A DNA stretch of 54,955 nt from Endomicrobiaceae bacterium (GCA_028711215.1 JAQTSO010000006.1:1-54955), one strand, 5' to 3'; shown: positions 42,606 through 53,189, numbered from the stretch's first letter. Notes: generated by a model from the letters alone, not told the origin. Numbers and translations: made by a program.

Positions 42606-43706
42606 ATGAAAAAAATAGTTTATGTCATATCAACTCTTAAAAAAACGGGTCCAACGTTAGTTTTATTTAACTTAGTGAAAAATTTGGATTTAAATAAATT
42701 TAAACCCGTTATTGTGACTTTGTCTTCGGAGCAGTCGGATACAATGATTGAGGAATTTAAAAGTCTTAATATTGATATTTTTTGTATTAATTTAAACAGA
42801 ATAAAAGGTTTTATATTTGGCGGATTTAAAATAAAAAAAATAATTAAGCGTATAAATCCGGATATTGTGCATTCTCATTGTTTTAGATCATCTTTATTTT
42901 CAGGACTATTTTTGTATGAATATAAAAGAATTGTTACCATACATTGTGATTATAAAACAGATTTTATAATGGCATACGGTAAATTTACAGGATATATAAT
43001 GTATTTTTTAATGCATTATTCATTGAAAAAGATAAAAAACAATATTTGTTGTTCAAAAATGTTAGCGGATATATTAAATTACAGATACCATAATATGAAT
43101 TTTAAATATATTGATAACGGAATAGATACTGAAAAATTTTATGTTGTTGACAGTAAATATATATTGAGACAAAAATTATCTTTGCCATATGATAAAAAAA
43201 TATTTATATGGATTGGGGCTTTCATTGCAAGAAAAAGTCCGGAAACTCTGGCTAAATCCATCAGTTTATTAGAACAAAAAAATATGTTTTTTTGTTTTTG
43301 CGGAGAAGGTAAATTGAAAGAAAAATGCAAGAATATGCTTTCTGAAAATAAAAATGTATTATTTACGGGTTCAGTTAATAATATTGACGAGTATTTAAAA
43401 GCTTCCGACTATTATATTTCAACTTCTTTTTCCGAGGGTCTGCCAAATTCCGTTCTTGAAGCAATGTCATGCGGATTGCCTGTTATATTATCCGATATTA
43501 TACAGCACAGATATGTTTTTAAAAATGTAGATTGTTATTATTTCGCCGCAGGAGACAGTAAAGATTTATGTAATAAAATAACTGCTGTTTCAAACAATGA
43601 TTATGAAAAATATTCAAAAGAATCAGTAAATATTGTTAAAAATAATTTTTCGGCATCTGCAATGAGTGCTAAATATCAAAATTATTATTTAATTTTTGAG
43701 GATTAG
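42606..43706 (+). CDS. glycosyltransferase family 4
   Basis: A GT-B fold retaining glycosyltransferase of 366 residues. The N-terminal domain begins IVYVISTLKKTGPTLVLFNLVK and has DIVHSHCFRSS. The linker CDYKTDF... leads to the C-terminal nucleotide-binding domain with KIFIWIGAFIARKSPETLAKSI and the EGLPNSVLEAMSCGLPVI motif, the E(x)7E of GT4 enzymes. It starts three bases after the AmsE-like gene. Donor and linkage cannot be read from the sequence. Confidence 0.9.
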   Translation: MKKIVYVISTLKKTGPTLVLFNLVKNLDLNKFKPVIVTLSSEQSDTMIEEFKSLNIDIFCINLNRIKGFIFGGFKIKKIIKRINPDIVHSHCFRSSLFSGLFLYEYKRIVTIHCDYKTDFIMAYGKFTGYIMYFLMHYSLKKIKNNICCSKMLADILNYRYHNMNFKYIDNGIDTEKFYVVDSKYILRQKLSLPYDKKIFIWIGAFIARKSPETLAKSISLLEQKNMFFCFCGEGKLKEKCKNMLSENKNVLFTGSVNNIDEYLKASDYYISTSFSEGLPNSVLEAMSCGLPVILSDIIQHRYVFKNVDCYYFAAGDSKDLCNKITAVSNNDYEKYSKESVNIVKNNFSASAMSAKYQNYYLIFED

Positions 43707-43710
43707 TTTA

Positions 43711-44844
43711 ATGGGTTTTTTTAAATTACATTTTAGTATACAGATATTTTGTCTTGCCATAATTTTTATGCTATTTGAGGGAGGTGGGTATCTTGGCGTA
43801 GGCGGGTACTATGCTCCTGTAATAATACTTGTTATTATTGCTGCTTTTATGACTGCTTTTCGACACGGAATTGTTTTTAGAAGAGAACATTTTTATATAA
43901 GCATACTGTTTATTATAATGATATTGCATCTTAATGCCAGTGTTGAATATATTGAATCATCACGTCTTATATGGGGCTATATACTGTTGTTTGTTATGTT
44001 TTTTTCACTTGTTTTATATAGAGCACAAATAGATGATTTGAAATATATAAAAACTTCTATTATTCTGTCTGCTTTTATAATTTCATTTTTTATAATTGTG
44101 ATGAGAAAAGAATACGGTTTGAGCGGTCGTTATACTTTGGATCTTGTAGGTCTGACTGATCCGAATCATGTTGCATCATTTTTGACATTAGGTTTGGTTT
44201 TGAATGTAAAAGAAATTTTTTTCTCATTTAAAAAATCCAATAAATTTATTTATATTTTAAGTTGTATAATTATACTTTTAGCAATAATGTTTACAGGTTC
44301 AAGAGGAGCATTCATATCATTAATATTATCTGTGCCGGTACTTTTTTTTGCAAAATTTAAGAAATTTTTCATTGGAATGTTTTTTTCGGTTTTTATATTT
44401 GGATTATCTTTTTTGATTTTGCCGGATTATTTAACGAATCGTTTTCTAGTAGATTCTTATAATGACGGTAGTAACCAGGCAAGAATAAGGTTGTGGCTTG
44501 GAACTGTTGAGAAAATTTCGCTTCATCCAATTGTCGGATATGGTGCTGTTCGAAGTAAAAACATAACGAGGATTGGTGCTGCTCATAATACTTTTCTTGC
44601 TTTTGCTTTACACTTTGGGTTATTGGGTTTATTAATGATGGTTTTTATATTATGGAAAATTTTCATAAATTGTTTACATAAAAGTATGTATTTATTTCTT
44701 GCTGTTTTTATCAATTTAATGGTCAACTCAATAATATTAGAGAATACAAATACAATGCCTTTTTGGTTTACGCTTGTATTTTTAGCTTATGCTGTAAATT
44801 ATAAATTAAAAAATCCAGAGGTTAATTTATGGAACGAGATTTAA
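43711..44844 (+). CDS. Wzy-like O-antigen/polysaccharide polymerase
   Basis: A polytopic membrane protein of 377 residues with roughly ten or more hydrophobic helices and a larger loop near residues 245-295 (containing ARIRLWLGTVEKI and PIVGYGAVRSKN), followed by GAAHNTFLAFALHFG. This is the Wzy_C/WaaL layout of O-antigen polymerases and ligases. In a locus with a Wzx-like flippase it most likely joins repeat units in the periplasm; a ligase role cannot be excluded. The ATG at 43711 has GAGGA eight bases upstream. A TTG at 43696 overlaps that site and the preceding gene. Confidence 0.8.
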   Translation: MGFFKLHFSIQIFCLAIIFMLFEGGGYLGVGGYYAPVIILVIIAAFMTAFRHGIVFRREHFYISILFIIMILHLNASVEYIESSRLIWGYILLFVMFFSLVLYRAQIDDLKYIKTSIILSAFIISFFIIVMRKEYGLSGRYTLDLVGLTDPNHVASFLTLGLVLNVKEIFFSFKKSNKFIYILSCIIILLAIMFTGSRGAFISLILSVPVLFFAKFKKFFIGMFFSVFIFGLSFLILPDYLTNRFLVDSYNDGSNQARIRLWLGTVEKISLHPIVGYGAVRSKNITRIGAAHNTFLAFALHFGLLGLLMMVFILWKIFINCLHKSMYLFLAVFINLMVNSIILENTNTMPFWFTLVFLAYAVNYKLKNPEVNLWNEI

Positions 44845-45863
44845 TATCAGTGATTGTTCCCATATATAAAACTGAAAAATATCTTCGCCGTTGTGTGGAG
44901 AGTATTTTAATACAAACCTATAAAAAATTAGAAATAATTTTGGTAGATGACGGTTCACCTGATAAATGTCCAAAAATTTGTGACGAATATGCAAAGAAAG
45001 ATGATCGTATAAAAGTAATACATAAGGAAAATGGTGGATTAGCAAGTGCGAGAAATGCAGGATTAGATATTGCAACGGGTTGCTATATAAGTACTGTTGA
45101 CAGTGACGATTGGATAGAATGTCAAACATATGAGACAGTCATGGTAATAATGCAAAGACATAATCCAGATTTAATAAAGTGGGGTTATTATAAAGTATCA
45201 GGTAAAAATAAAAGAATCCCTAAAAAAATAAATTACACTTCAGGATTGCTGTATGGGGATGATAAAGAAAAGTTTTTATTAGATACTTTAAGTTCTCAGG
45301 CAATGGGCAATAATGTAGTTACATGTTTATTTAAAAGAGAAATTATTGTCAATAAACGTCTCCATATACCTGAGAATATTTCTATGGAGGAAGATTTGTA
45401 TTTTTTAACATCATATCTTTTAAATTGTAATAATGTTTATATATTGCCAAATGTATTTTTATATAACTATTTTCAGAATCAACGGTCAATAACAAAGAGT
45501 TATAGTGATAAATATAGAGATAGTATTTTAATTGCTGTAAAAGAAATGAAACAGTTGCTGAAAAAAACAAGTAATAGCTCTGAAAATTTATATAAAGCAT
45601 ATATGTCACACTTAGTAGAAACAATATTTTATCTAATAATGATAATTGAAAAAAGCAATAAGCCTTTATCGGAAAAAGAACAAGAGTTGAAAGAATTTAT
45701 AATGAACCCGGACATCAGACCATATATTTCAAATCTGCCGATAAAAAAATATAGTTTTTATAAAGTAGTTATTTTCTATTTAGTCAAAAAAGGTTTTTAT
45801 AAAACAACTTTTATTATTATGAATTTATTATTATTTATGTATAAATTGAAAAATATAAAGTAA
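44829..45863 (+). CDS. glycosyltransferase family 2
   Basis: A GT-A enzyme of 344 residues that overlaps the polymerase gene by 16 bases. It begins LISVIVPIYKTEKYLRRC, then has ILVDDGSPDKCPKICDEYA, HKENGGLASARNAGL and TVDSDDWI with the DxD-like site. A charged middle and an amphipathic C-terminus with a hydrophobic final stretch suggest peripheral membrane attachment. The next gene is a related GT2 with the same N-terminal motifs. Sugar specificity is unknown. Confidence 0.9.
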   Translation: MERDLISVIVPIYKTEKYLRRCVESILIQTYKKLEIILVDDGSPDKCPKICDEYAKKDDRIKVIHKENGGLASARNAGLDIATGCYISTVDSDDWIECQTYETVMVIMQRHNPDLIKWGYYKVSGKNKRIPKKINYTSGLLYGDDKEKFLLDTLSSQAMGNNVVTCLFKREIIVNKRLHIPENISMEEDLYFLTSYLLNCNNVYILPNVFLYNYFQNQRSITKSYSDKYRDSILIAVKEMKQLLKKTSNSSENLYKAYMSHLVETIFYLIMIIEKSNKPLSEKEQELKEFIMNPDIRPYISNLPIKKYSFYKVVIFYLVKKGFYKTTFIIMNLLLFMYKLKNIK

Positions 45864-45907
45864 AAATAATATTGAAATAATAAATTAGAAATCTCTGGGG
45901 TTGGTTT

Positions 45908-46894
45908 ATGGTACAAAATGTAGTATCGATTATTATTCCCGTATATAATGCCGAAAAATATTTGCGAAGATGTCTGGATAGTGTTTTCAGACAGACTTAT
46001 AACAAACTTGAAATTATTTTAGTTGATGATGGCTCAACGGATGGCAGTGCTAAAATATGCGATGAATATGCTGAAAATGACAGTCGTATAAAAGTTATAC
46101 ATAAAACAAACGAAGGGGTATCAAGTGCAAGAAATGAAGGACTTAAAATTGCAAACGGCGAGTATATTGCTTTCATTGATGCGGATGACTATATTAAAGA
46201 AGATATGTTTGAATATCTTACCGTATTGATGGAAAATAATTCTGCTCAAATAGCAATATGTAATTATTGCGAATATACGGGCAGTAAAATTCATAATAAA
46301 AATATTATAGAAGAAAAAAACTTGGTATTGTCCAACAATGATGCTTTGCCGATGATTTTTACATCTTTGACTTTTGCCTGTTGGAATAAAATGTTCAAAG
46401 CGGAATTATTTCAAAATGAGTTTTTTCGCACTGATATATCAATGGGTGAGGATTTGGATATTGTGTTTAGATTGTTTCTTAAATCAAAAAGGATATGCAT
46501 AGGTAATGAAATAAAATATTTTTATAGCAGAGAAAATTTAAAAAGCAGTACAAAACAGGTTTTTAATGAAAATAAATTATCGGTTTTTAAAATGCTTGCA
46601 GGTATATCGGAATATGCAAATTCAATAAAAAATGAAACTTTGTACAGTCTGATATTATTTTCTAAAATATGCCATGCAGTTGATTTTTTAAAACAAATTA
46701 TAAAATCCGGATGTAATAATAAGAAAATTGTACTGGATTTACAAAGAATTGTTCGTGAAAATATTTTATTTTTTTTGAAAAGTAAACGTGCTTTTGGCGA
46801 CAAATTATTTGCTTTAAGTGTTTTTGTGAATTTTGACTTGACAAAATCAGTATGTAAAGTGGCGGAACCAATCTATAGAATGCTACGTAAATAG
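45908..46894 (+). CDS. glycosyltransferase family 2 (paralogue)
   Basis: This GT2 of 328 residues shares its first 100 residues closely with the previous gene: VVSIIIPVYNAEKYLRRCLDS, ILVDDGSTDGSAKICDEYA, SSARNEGLKIANGEYI and FIDADDYI. The C-terminal halves differ. That suggests gene duplication followed by divergence of the acceptor-binding part. A GGGG site precedes the ATG. It sits in the middle of the polysaccharide operon, upstream of two pyruvyl transferase genes. Confidence 0.9.
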   Translation: MVQNVVSIIIPVYNAEKYLRRCLDSVFRQTYNKLEIILVDDGSTDGSAKICDEYAENDSRIKVIHKTNEGVSSARNEGLKIANGEYIAFIDADDYIKEDMFEYLTVLMENNSAQIAICNYCEYTGSKIHNKNIIEEKNLVLSNNDALPMIFTSLTFACWNKMFKAELFQNEFFRTDISMGEDLDIVFRLFLKSKRICIGNEIKYFYSRENLKSSTKQVFNENKLSVFKMLAGISEYANSIKNETLYSLILFSKICHAVDFLKQIIKSGCNNKKIVLDLQRIVRENILFFLKSKRAFGDKLFALSVFVNFDLTKSVCKVAEPIYRMLRK

Positions 46895-46977
46895 AAAATT
46901 TTACATTGCGTTTTTTTATAGACAAATAAATTACATGATTTAAGATAAAGCTAAAAAAAATTACTTAAGGATTAAAT

Positions 46978-48210
46978 ATGAAAAAAACAGTAACATTATA
47001 CTATCATGCCGGAAGTAAAAATCACGGGTGTGAAGCTATTGTAAGGAGTACTTTAAAAATATTGCAAGATTATGACGTGAATCTTTTTTCTTTCCGCCCA
47101 GAAGAGGATAAATTTTTTCAAATTCCCGTCAATGTTTTGCCATTGATAATTAACAATACAAATCAAAAAACTAATAAGAAAACAATAAAGCAATTAATAG
47201 TATTGATACTTCAAAAATATTTTCCAAAATATATTCTAGTTTTTTTAATAAGATTAAGGAGACAAGTTGCCGGAATAAATTATGATAAGAATATGTATTC
47301 ACTTTTATTAAATGATAAGTCAGAAAAAACAATTTCTATAGGCGGTGATAATTACTGTTATGAAGAAATGATTAATTTACTTTATTTCTTAAATAAATCT
47401 TTGTGCGAAGTCGGGAAAAAAACTATTTTATTGGGTTGCTCTATTGAACCAAAAACAATAAAAAACAATAATTATTTAATAAAAAAGGACTTGTTGTCAT
47501 ATAGTTTAATAATTGCACGAGAATCTTTAACATATAATGCATTGCTTGAAAATGGCATTAATAAAAATACTCATTTAGTCCCTGATCCGGCATTTGTGTT
47601 AGACACTATAATTCCATTGAATTTACCAAAAGAATATATCATTGGAAACACTGTAGGTATAAATATCAGCCCCATGGTACAAAAATTAGAAAAAACTAAA
47701 GATATAACATATAAAAATATTGTAAAACTTATTAATAATATTTTGGCTGATAGTGACATGAATATTGCTCTTATTCCCCATGTTGTCCGTGACAGTGATA
47801 ATGATAAAAATCCACTTGAAAAACTTTATAAGGAATTTAAAAATACAGGCAGAGTTTGTTTTTTTCAAGAGGATTATAATTGTATGCAAATTAAGGGTAT
47901 AATTTCAAAATGTAGATTTTTAGTTGCTGCAAGAACTCATGCATCAATAGCAGGATATTCTTCTCAAGTTCCGACACTTGTAATAGGTTATTCGGTTAAA
48001 TCAAAAGGAATTGCTAAAGATATTTTCGGAACTTATTCGGATTATGTTATTTCAGTGCAGGATCTTAAAAAAGAAGATGATATATTAAATTCATTTAAAA
48101 AATTAATGTATAAAGAAGAAGAAATAAGACAGCACTATAAGAATTTTATGCCAAGTTATATAGAAAAAGTTTGGCAGACAAAAGATTTAATAGAAAAACT
48201 AAAAGATTAA
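46978..48210 (+). CDS. polysaccharide pyruvyl transferase, copy 1
   Basis: This belongs to the CsaB/WcaK family, which moves pyruvate from phosphoenolpyruvate to a polysaccharide sugar as a ketal. Seen are LYYHAGSKNHGCEAIVRST at the start, SIGGDNYCYEE, LGCSIEP, ESLTYNALLENGI and the C-terminal CRFLVAARTHASIAGYSSQVPTLVIGYSVKSKG block with the conserved Arg-x-His. It is 410 residues long with no signal peptide, so it acts in the cytosol. AAGGA precedes the ATG. The following gene is a divergent copy. Confidence 0.9.
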   Translation: MKKTVTLYYHAGSKNHGCEAIVRSTLKILQDYDVNLFSFRPEEDKFFQIPVNVLPLIINNTNQKTNKKTIKQLIVLILQKYFPKYILVFLIRLRRQVAGINYDKNMYSLLLNDKSEKTISIGGDNYCYEEMINLLYFLNKSLCEVGKKTILLGCSIEPKTIKNNNYLIKKDLLSYSLIIARESLTYNALLENGINKNTHLVPDPAFVLDTIIPLNLPKEYIIGNTVGINISPMVQKLEKTKDITYKNIVKLINNILADSDMNIALIPHVVRDSDNDKNPLEKLYKEFKNTGRVCFFQEDYNCMQIKGIISKCRFLVAARTHASIAGYSSQVPTLVIGYSVKSKGIAKDIFGTYSDYVISVQDLKKEDDILNSFKKLMYKEEEIRQHYKNFMPSYIEKVWQTKDLIEKLKD

Positions 48211-48249
48211 AAATATGATGGATGAAGGGAAGTTATAAAAGGAGTTAAA

Positions 48250-49455
48250 ATGAAAAAAGTTTTAATAGTTATCGTGGCAGCAAAATATAATATGGGTTCC
48301 CAAATGCTGTTAAGGGGTATTGCAGGTATCGTTAAAAATGCAGGTGCTGATTTGATTGATATATCATCGGCAGATATTAAGCATGGTGAAAGTTTAGGGA
48401 TACCGTTTGTCGATAACTATATTCCCAGGTTTTATAATATTTTTAGCAATTATTTCGTCTCCAAGATATTTGGATTATTACGTAGGCTTACAAATAATTT
48501 AGACTTGATTACTATTTTAAAAAGTTATTTATTGATCAAAAATATGAAAAAATACAATTTAATTATACTTGTTGCTGCCGATAATTATGATCATACTGTC
48601 GGAAGAAATCCATTAGATGTTTTTGTGAATTATCTTAATAAAATGGGAAATCGTCCGAAAATATTACTTTATGATTTTTCTATGAAAATGGAAAATATTA
48701 CAAAGCATTTAATAAATACAATCTCAAAAATAGATGCTTTAACCGTACGTGATACTCTTTCTTTTAATAATCTTAAAGAATTTTCTCCTAAAGAAAAGAT
48801 TTTTTTATTTTCGGATCCGGCTTTTGCGGTTAGTGCAAGCAAAATAGAACTTGATGGTATTTCTTTTGACTCTTTTGACAAAGAGTATGTCGGACTAAAT
48901 CTAAGTGCTCTTGTAGCAGGAGCATTGAATACAGATAAATATAAAAAGGTTATGGAATCTGCTTGTAAACTGATAGATGAAATTTTGATGAAAGATAAGC
49001 TTAACATTATTTTTATTCCACATGTTATGCAAAATGCAGATCTTTCAATATTGCGATATTTATATAATATATATAAACATACAAACAGAGTTTACTTAAT
49101 ATCCGATGAAAAACTAAATGGTCCACAGCTTAAATATATAATATCAAAATGTCGTTTTTTTATAGGAGCAAGAACTCATTCTACTATAGCAGCATACAGC
49201 TCTTGTATTCCTACTTTAGTTTTGGGGTATTCTATAAAGTCTTTGGGTATTGCCAAAGATTTATTTGGTACATATGATAATTTTGTTATTAATGTAAATT
49301 CCTTGCAAAGTGATACTAACCGTCTTGCCGATGGGTTTAATTGGCTTTATAGTCACGAGCTTGAAATTAAAAATAAACTAAAAGAAATTATGCCTTCTTA
49401 TATTGAAAATTCTGAAAGAGTAGGATTGCTTATATCTAAATTATTAGGAAAATAA
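48250..49455 (+). CDS. polysaccharide pyruvyl transferase, copy 2
   Basis: This is a paralogue of the preceding gene, 401 residues, with KKVLIVIVAAKYNMGSQMLLRG at the start. The strongly shared C-terminal block is CRFFIGARTHSTIAAYSS, PTLVLGYSIKSLGIAKD and FGTYDNFVI. The first half differs in sequence, and GGDN is replaced by AADN. A second copy may pyruvylate another sugar, or one copy may have shifted substrate. AGGAG lies before the ATG. It is followed three bases later by the flippase gene. Confidence 0.88.
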   Translation: MKKVLIVIVAAKYNMGSQMLLRGIAGIVKNAGADLIDISSADIKHGESLGIPFVDNYIPRFYNIFSNYFVSKIFGLLRRLTNNLDLITILKSYLLIKNMKKYNLIILVAADNYDHTVGRNPLDVFVNYLNKMGNRPKILLYDFSMKMENITKHLINTISKIDALTVRDTLSFNNLKEFSPKEKIFLFSDPAFAVSASKIELDGISFDSFDKEYVGLNLSALVAGALNTDKYKKVMESACKLIDEILMKDKLNIIFIPHVMQNADLSILRYLYNIYKHTNRVYLISDEKLNGPQLKYIISKCRFFIGARTHSTIAAYSSCIPTLVLGYSIKSLGIAKDLFGTYDNFVINVNSLQSDTNRLADGFNWLYSHELEIKNKLKEIMPSYIENSERVGLLISKLLGK

Positions 49456-49457
49456 AG

Positions 49458-50966
49458 ATGAATCAAAGAAAAGCAGGTGCTATATTGTCGTATGTCGGGA
49501 TATTTGGCAATACTGTTGCAAGTTTTATTTTTATTCCAATATTAATATCATTATTGGGAAAAGAACAATTTGGACTTTATCAACTTGTTGGTTCAATGAT
49601 AGCATATCTTATGATAATGGATTTTGGACTTGCAAATACTACCACAAGATATTATTCCATATATATGGCGCAAGGTAATGAAAAGTCTAAGGAAAATTTA
49701 CTTGCCACCACAGGCATTTTATATTGTCTTATATCAGTTTCTATAGTAATTGCAGGGATATGCGGAATTGATTACCTTATATCTTTTTATACCAATACAT
49801 TATCTCCTCAAGATATAGCTGTAGCTAAAAAAATGTTTTATATTTTATTGGTAAATGTTGCAATTGTTATTCCTGCAAATATTTTTACAGCTATTATAAA
49901 CTCTCATGAAAAATTTATTTTTGCAAAAAGCCTGACAATTTTTACGATGATATTTAGACCTTTAACCATATTACTATTTTTATTAATTAGCACAAATGTT
50001 ATTACAGTGGTTTTAGTTCAAACAGTGTTCAATATTTTAATTGTAGCGGCGAATATTTATTTTGCTTTATTTATTTTGAAAGCAAAATTTAAATTACATT
50101 TTTGGGATGGTAAACTTGTAAGGGAAATTCTAATATTTTCATTTTTTATATTTATTCCAGGAATAATGAACTTGGCATATTGGAAAACGGGACAAATAAT
50201 ATTGGGAGCAGTATCCGGAGCTAACACAGTGGCTGTTTATGCCATAGCGATATTAATAGCTAATGCATATATTTCGCTTTCTGCGGCAATAAGCGGTGTA
50301 TTTTTGCCAAAACTTTCTGCTATTACCGCAAAGACAAGTGATATGACGGAGATCAATAATATTTTTATAAGCAGCAGCAGAATACAATTTTTACTGTTGG
50401 CATTGTTTTTAAGCGGTTTTATAGTTTATGGCAAACAATTTGTGTTTTTCTGGCTGGGAGAATCTTTTATAAGCGGATATTACTTTGCTTTAATTTTGAT
50501 GGTGGGATTGTTTATTGGTTTAGTTCAAGGTGTAGGCGGACCAATAGTACAGGCAAAAAATAAACATGCTTTTAGATCTATTGTGTATTTTTTCTTAGGA
50601 CTTGCCAATATTGCGATTTCTATACCCATGGCGAAACTTTACGGCGGTTTAGGTTGTGCAATAACAACGGGATTTTGTTTGCTTTTGGGACAAACTGTTA
50701 TTATGAATATTTATTATCATAAAATAGGAGTGGCGATATTTAAATTTTTTCGAGAAATATTTTTTAGTTCATTCATTGTTTTGGGAGTTTCTATTGCAGG
50801 AATAATTATAAAGTACTATTGGGCTTGCGATAATTTATATTCTTTTTTGTTGCAAATATTTATTTTTACTTTAATGTATACAACTCTTATGTGGAAATTA
50901 TTTATGAATGATTATGAAAAAAATCTTGTCTTGAAACCTTTATTCAAGGCTTTAAATAAGGTATAA
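49458..50966 (+). CDS. Wzx-like polysaccharide flippase
   Basis: A membrane protein of 502 residues with about 12-14 hydrophobic helices and short charged loops, of the MOP/PST exporter type. The N-terminal region carries RKAGAILSYVGIFGNTVASFIFIPILISLLGKEQFGLYQL, a pattern common to Wzx flippases. It would turn the lipid-linked repeat unit from the cytosolic to the periplasmic face for the Wzy-like polymerase encoded upstream. It begins three bases after the second pyruvyl transferase. Confidence 0.9.
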   Translation: MNQRKAGAILSYVGIFGNTVASFIFIPILISLLGKEQFGLYQLVGSMIAYLMIMDFGLANTTTRYYSIYMAQGNEKSKENLLATTGILYCLISVSIVIAGICGIDYLISFYTNTLSPQDIAVAKKMFYILLVNVAIVIPANIFTAIINSHEKFIFAKSLTIFTMIFRPLTILLFLLISTNVITVVLVQTVFNILIVAANIYFALFILKAKFKLHFWDGKLVREILIFSFFIFIPGIMNLAYWKTGQIILGAVSGANTVAVYAIAILIANAYISLSAAISGVFLPKLSAITAKTSDMTEINNIFISSSRIQFLLLALFLSGFIVYGKQFVFFWLGESFISGYYFALILMVGLFIGLVQGVGGPIVQAKNKHAFRSIVYFFLGLANIAISIPMAKLYGGLGCAITTGFCLLLGQTVIMNIYYHKIGVAIFKFFREIFFSSFIVLGVSIAGIIIKYYWACDNLYSFLLQIFIFTLMYTTLMWKLFMNDYEKNLVLKPLFKALNKV

Positions 50967-50972
50967 AATGTT

Positions 50973-51995
50973 ATGAATAATTTAGACAGAAACTGCTCCT
51001 TGGATATTTTTAGATACTTTTGTGCCTTGCTTGTAGTTGCGATTCATATTCATCCTTTTATGGATGTTAACTATTCAATGGGATATTTGGCTACTCAAAT
51101 TATTCCAAGAATAGCAGTTCCATTTTTCTTTGTATTATCAGGATACTATTTTATACAGAATTTATACAACAATAGTTCCGTATTTAAAACCGTAAGAAAA
51201 ATTTTTATTGTTTATATTCTATGGAGTGTTATATATCTTTCTATTTATATTTTTAACTCAATTTCTAATTCGGTTCCGTTAATTGTTATTATAAAAGAAT
51301 GTATGCTAAAATTCTTTATTCTTGGTTCTTATTACCATTTATGGTTTTTTCCTGCTTTGTTTTTTGCAATGGGTACAGTATTTATAGCGCATAAATTAAA
51401 ATTTTTAAAACTGTTATTTATAATTTCATTAATATTTTATATTATTGGCTGTATCGGTTGTTCATGGTATGAGATTGGCAATAAAATTACGTTTTTATCA
51501 ACTATTATAAACTTGCATGAATTTAACATTATTAGAAGAATTTTATTTATGGGGTTGCCGTTTTTTATGGTCGGGTATTTGTTAAATATTTTTAAAACAA
51601 AATATGGAAGTTTTATAAATAAAAAACTCATGTTGATTTTGATAATAACTTCAATATGTTTTTTAATAGAAATATTTTTTGTTATTAAATTGGGATTACA
51701 GAAAAACATTATATTAACATTTTTTTTATATCCTTTACTTACTATATTAACAATAATTTTATTAAAAAATCCGTTGCAAAAATTGCAAAATATTGCTTAT
51801 AAAGCCAGAATCACATCAAATTTTATTTATTATTCACATCCCTTGATAATTATTTTTATATCAATAATTTTTCAAAAAATTGGAATTACTGTTAAAGAAA
51901 CATTGATGTACATTGTAGTTTGTTTTATTACAAGTATGATAGGATATATAATTGCAAAAATAGATAAATTTCATATAAATAATGTTGGTGTATAA
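50973..51995 (+). CDS. acyltransferase 3 family membrane protein
   Basis: A 340-residue protein with about ten hydrophobic helices. The first helix contains LDIFRYFCALLVVAIHIHPF, matching the acyltransferase 3 signature (Arg14, then His24 or His26 near the helix end), and PRIAVPFFFVLSGYYF follows. Family members add acetyl or other acyl groups to sugars on membrane-bound glycans. In this locus it probably O-acylates the polysaccharide. The ATG is preceded by a weak AAGG. Confidence 0.85.
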   Translation: MNNLDRNCSLDIFRYFCALLVVAIHIHPFMDVNYSMGYLATQIIPRIAVPFFFVLSGYYFIQNLYNNSSVFKTVRKIFIVYILWSVIYLSIYIFNSISNSVPLIVIIKECMLKFFILGSYYHLWFFPALFFAMGTVFIAHKLKFLKLLFIISLIFYIIGCIGCSWYEIGNKITFLSTIINLHEFNIIRRILFMGLPFFMVGYLLNIFKTKYGSFINKKLMLILIITSICFLIEIFFVIKLGLQKNIILTFFLYPLLTILTIILLKNPLQKLQNIAYKARITSNFIYYSHPLIIIFISIIFQKIGITVKETLMYIVVCFITSMIGYIIAKIDKFHINNVGV

Positions 51996-52034
51996 AAAAT
52001 TGAGAACTACAAAAAAAAGTTCTGGTGGATGGAA

Positions 52035-53189
52035 ATGTTAAAAATAACTGATAAATCAAAATGTTGCGGCTGTAATGCCTGCGGGAATATATGTCCGAAA
52101 GATGCGATTAGCATGCAATATGATAATGAAGGTTTTTTATACCCGTATGTAAATGAAAATGAATGTATTAAATGCGGATTATGTCTAAAAATTTGTCCCA
52201 TAATAAATGAATATAAAAAAGACAAAAATTATAAATGCGATTTTATAGGCGGGTATAATAAAGATATAAATATTTTGAAAAATAGTTCATCCGGAGGAAT
52301 TTTTTGGTTATTGGCAGAAAATATTATTGTAAAAAAAGGTGTTGTCTACGGAGTTGAGCTGGGTGATAATTTTTATGTTTTTCATAACAGGTCTGAAACT
52401 TTAAATGGAACTGAGAAATTTATGAAGTCAAAATATCTTGAAAGTAATATAGGCTTAATATACCGAAAAGTAAAAAATGATTTAGACAATAAGCTTTATG
52501 TTCTTTTTTCGGGGACACCTTGTCAAATTGCAGGATTATATTCTTATTTAGGTAAAGAATATGCTACTTTGTACACTTGTGACGTTATATGTCATGGAGT
52601 CCCTTCCAAAGTTGTATTTGATAAATATATACAAGAACTGAACATTAGTCAAAAAGCTAAAGCAGTATCAATATGCTGGCGAGATAAAATTAAAGGCTGG
52701 GGTCCGCCAAACATGGTTACTGTTTATTTTAATAACAATGAGAAACTGACGACTCCGTCTATGAAGAATCCTTATCAGGCAGGATTTCTTAAAAATCTTT
52801 ACTTGAGACCGTCATGTTATAAATGCAACTGGGCAAAATTACCAAGAATAGGAGATATTTCACTAGCTGATTTTTGGGACTATGAAGGCAAGTTATCAAA
52901 CGATAATAAAGGTTTATCTATAATTATATTATCCTCTGCAAAAGGAGTTCAATTATTTAATGAAATTAAAAAATATATTGAGTATGAATTTGTTACCGAA
53001 CAAATTATTACTAAAAAAAGCAGACATGTCCATTTACCGCCACTAAATAATAAAAAAAGAGATTTGTTTTTTAGAAATTTAAATAAATATTCTTTTAAAA
53101 GATTATCAAAAAAATATATTTATAATATAACATTAAGAAAAGTGCTCTCTGCAATAAAAAAAAATATATGCAAAATTATAAAAAAATAA
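52035..53189 (+). CDS. FrhB-type (coenzyme F420 hydrogenase beta family) iron-sulfur protein, copy 1
   Basis: The protein opens with two 4Fe-4S motifs, CCGCNACGNICP and CIKCGLCLKICP. These are followed by the N- and C-terminal FrhB domains: SSSGGIFW, FSGTPCQIAGL, CDVICHGVPS, SICWRDKIKGW, RPSCYKCNWAKLPRIGDISLADFWDY. FrhB carries FAD and passes electrons to F420 in methanogens; homologues in polysaccharide loci have no agreed reaction. I use the ATG at 52035 since the paralogue downstream starts with the same MLKITDKSKCCGC; the ATG at 52029 sits on the GGTGGA site. Length is 384 residues. Confidence 0.85.
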   Translation: MLKITDKSKCCGCNACGNICPKDAISMQYDNEGFLYPYVNENECIKCGLCLKICPIINEYKKDKNYKCDFIGGYNKDINILKNSSSGGIFWLLAENIIVKKGVVYGVELGDNFYVFHNRSETLNGTEKFMKSKYLESNIGLIYRKVKNDLDNKLYVLFSGTPCQIAGLYSYLGKEYATLYTCDVICHGVPSKVVFDKYIQELNISQKAKAVSICWRDKIKGWGPPNMVTVYFNNNEKLTTPSMKNPYQAGFLKNLYLRPSCYKCNWAKLPRIGDISLADFWDYEGKLSNDNKGLSIIILSSAKGVQLFNEIKKYIEYEFVTEQIITKKSRHVHLPPLNNKKRDLFFRNLNKYSFKRLSKKYIYNITLRKVLSAIKKNICKIIKK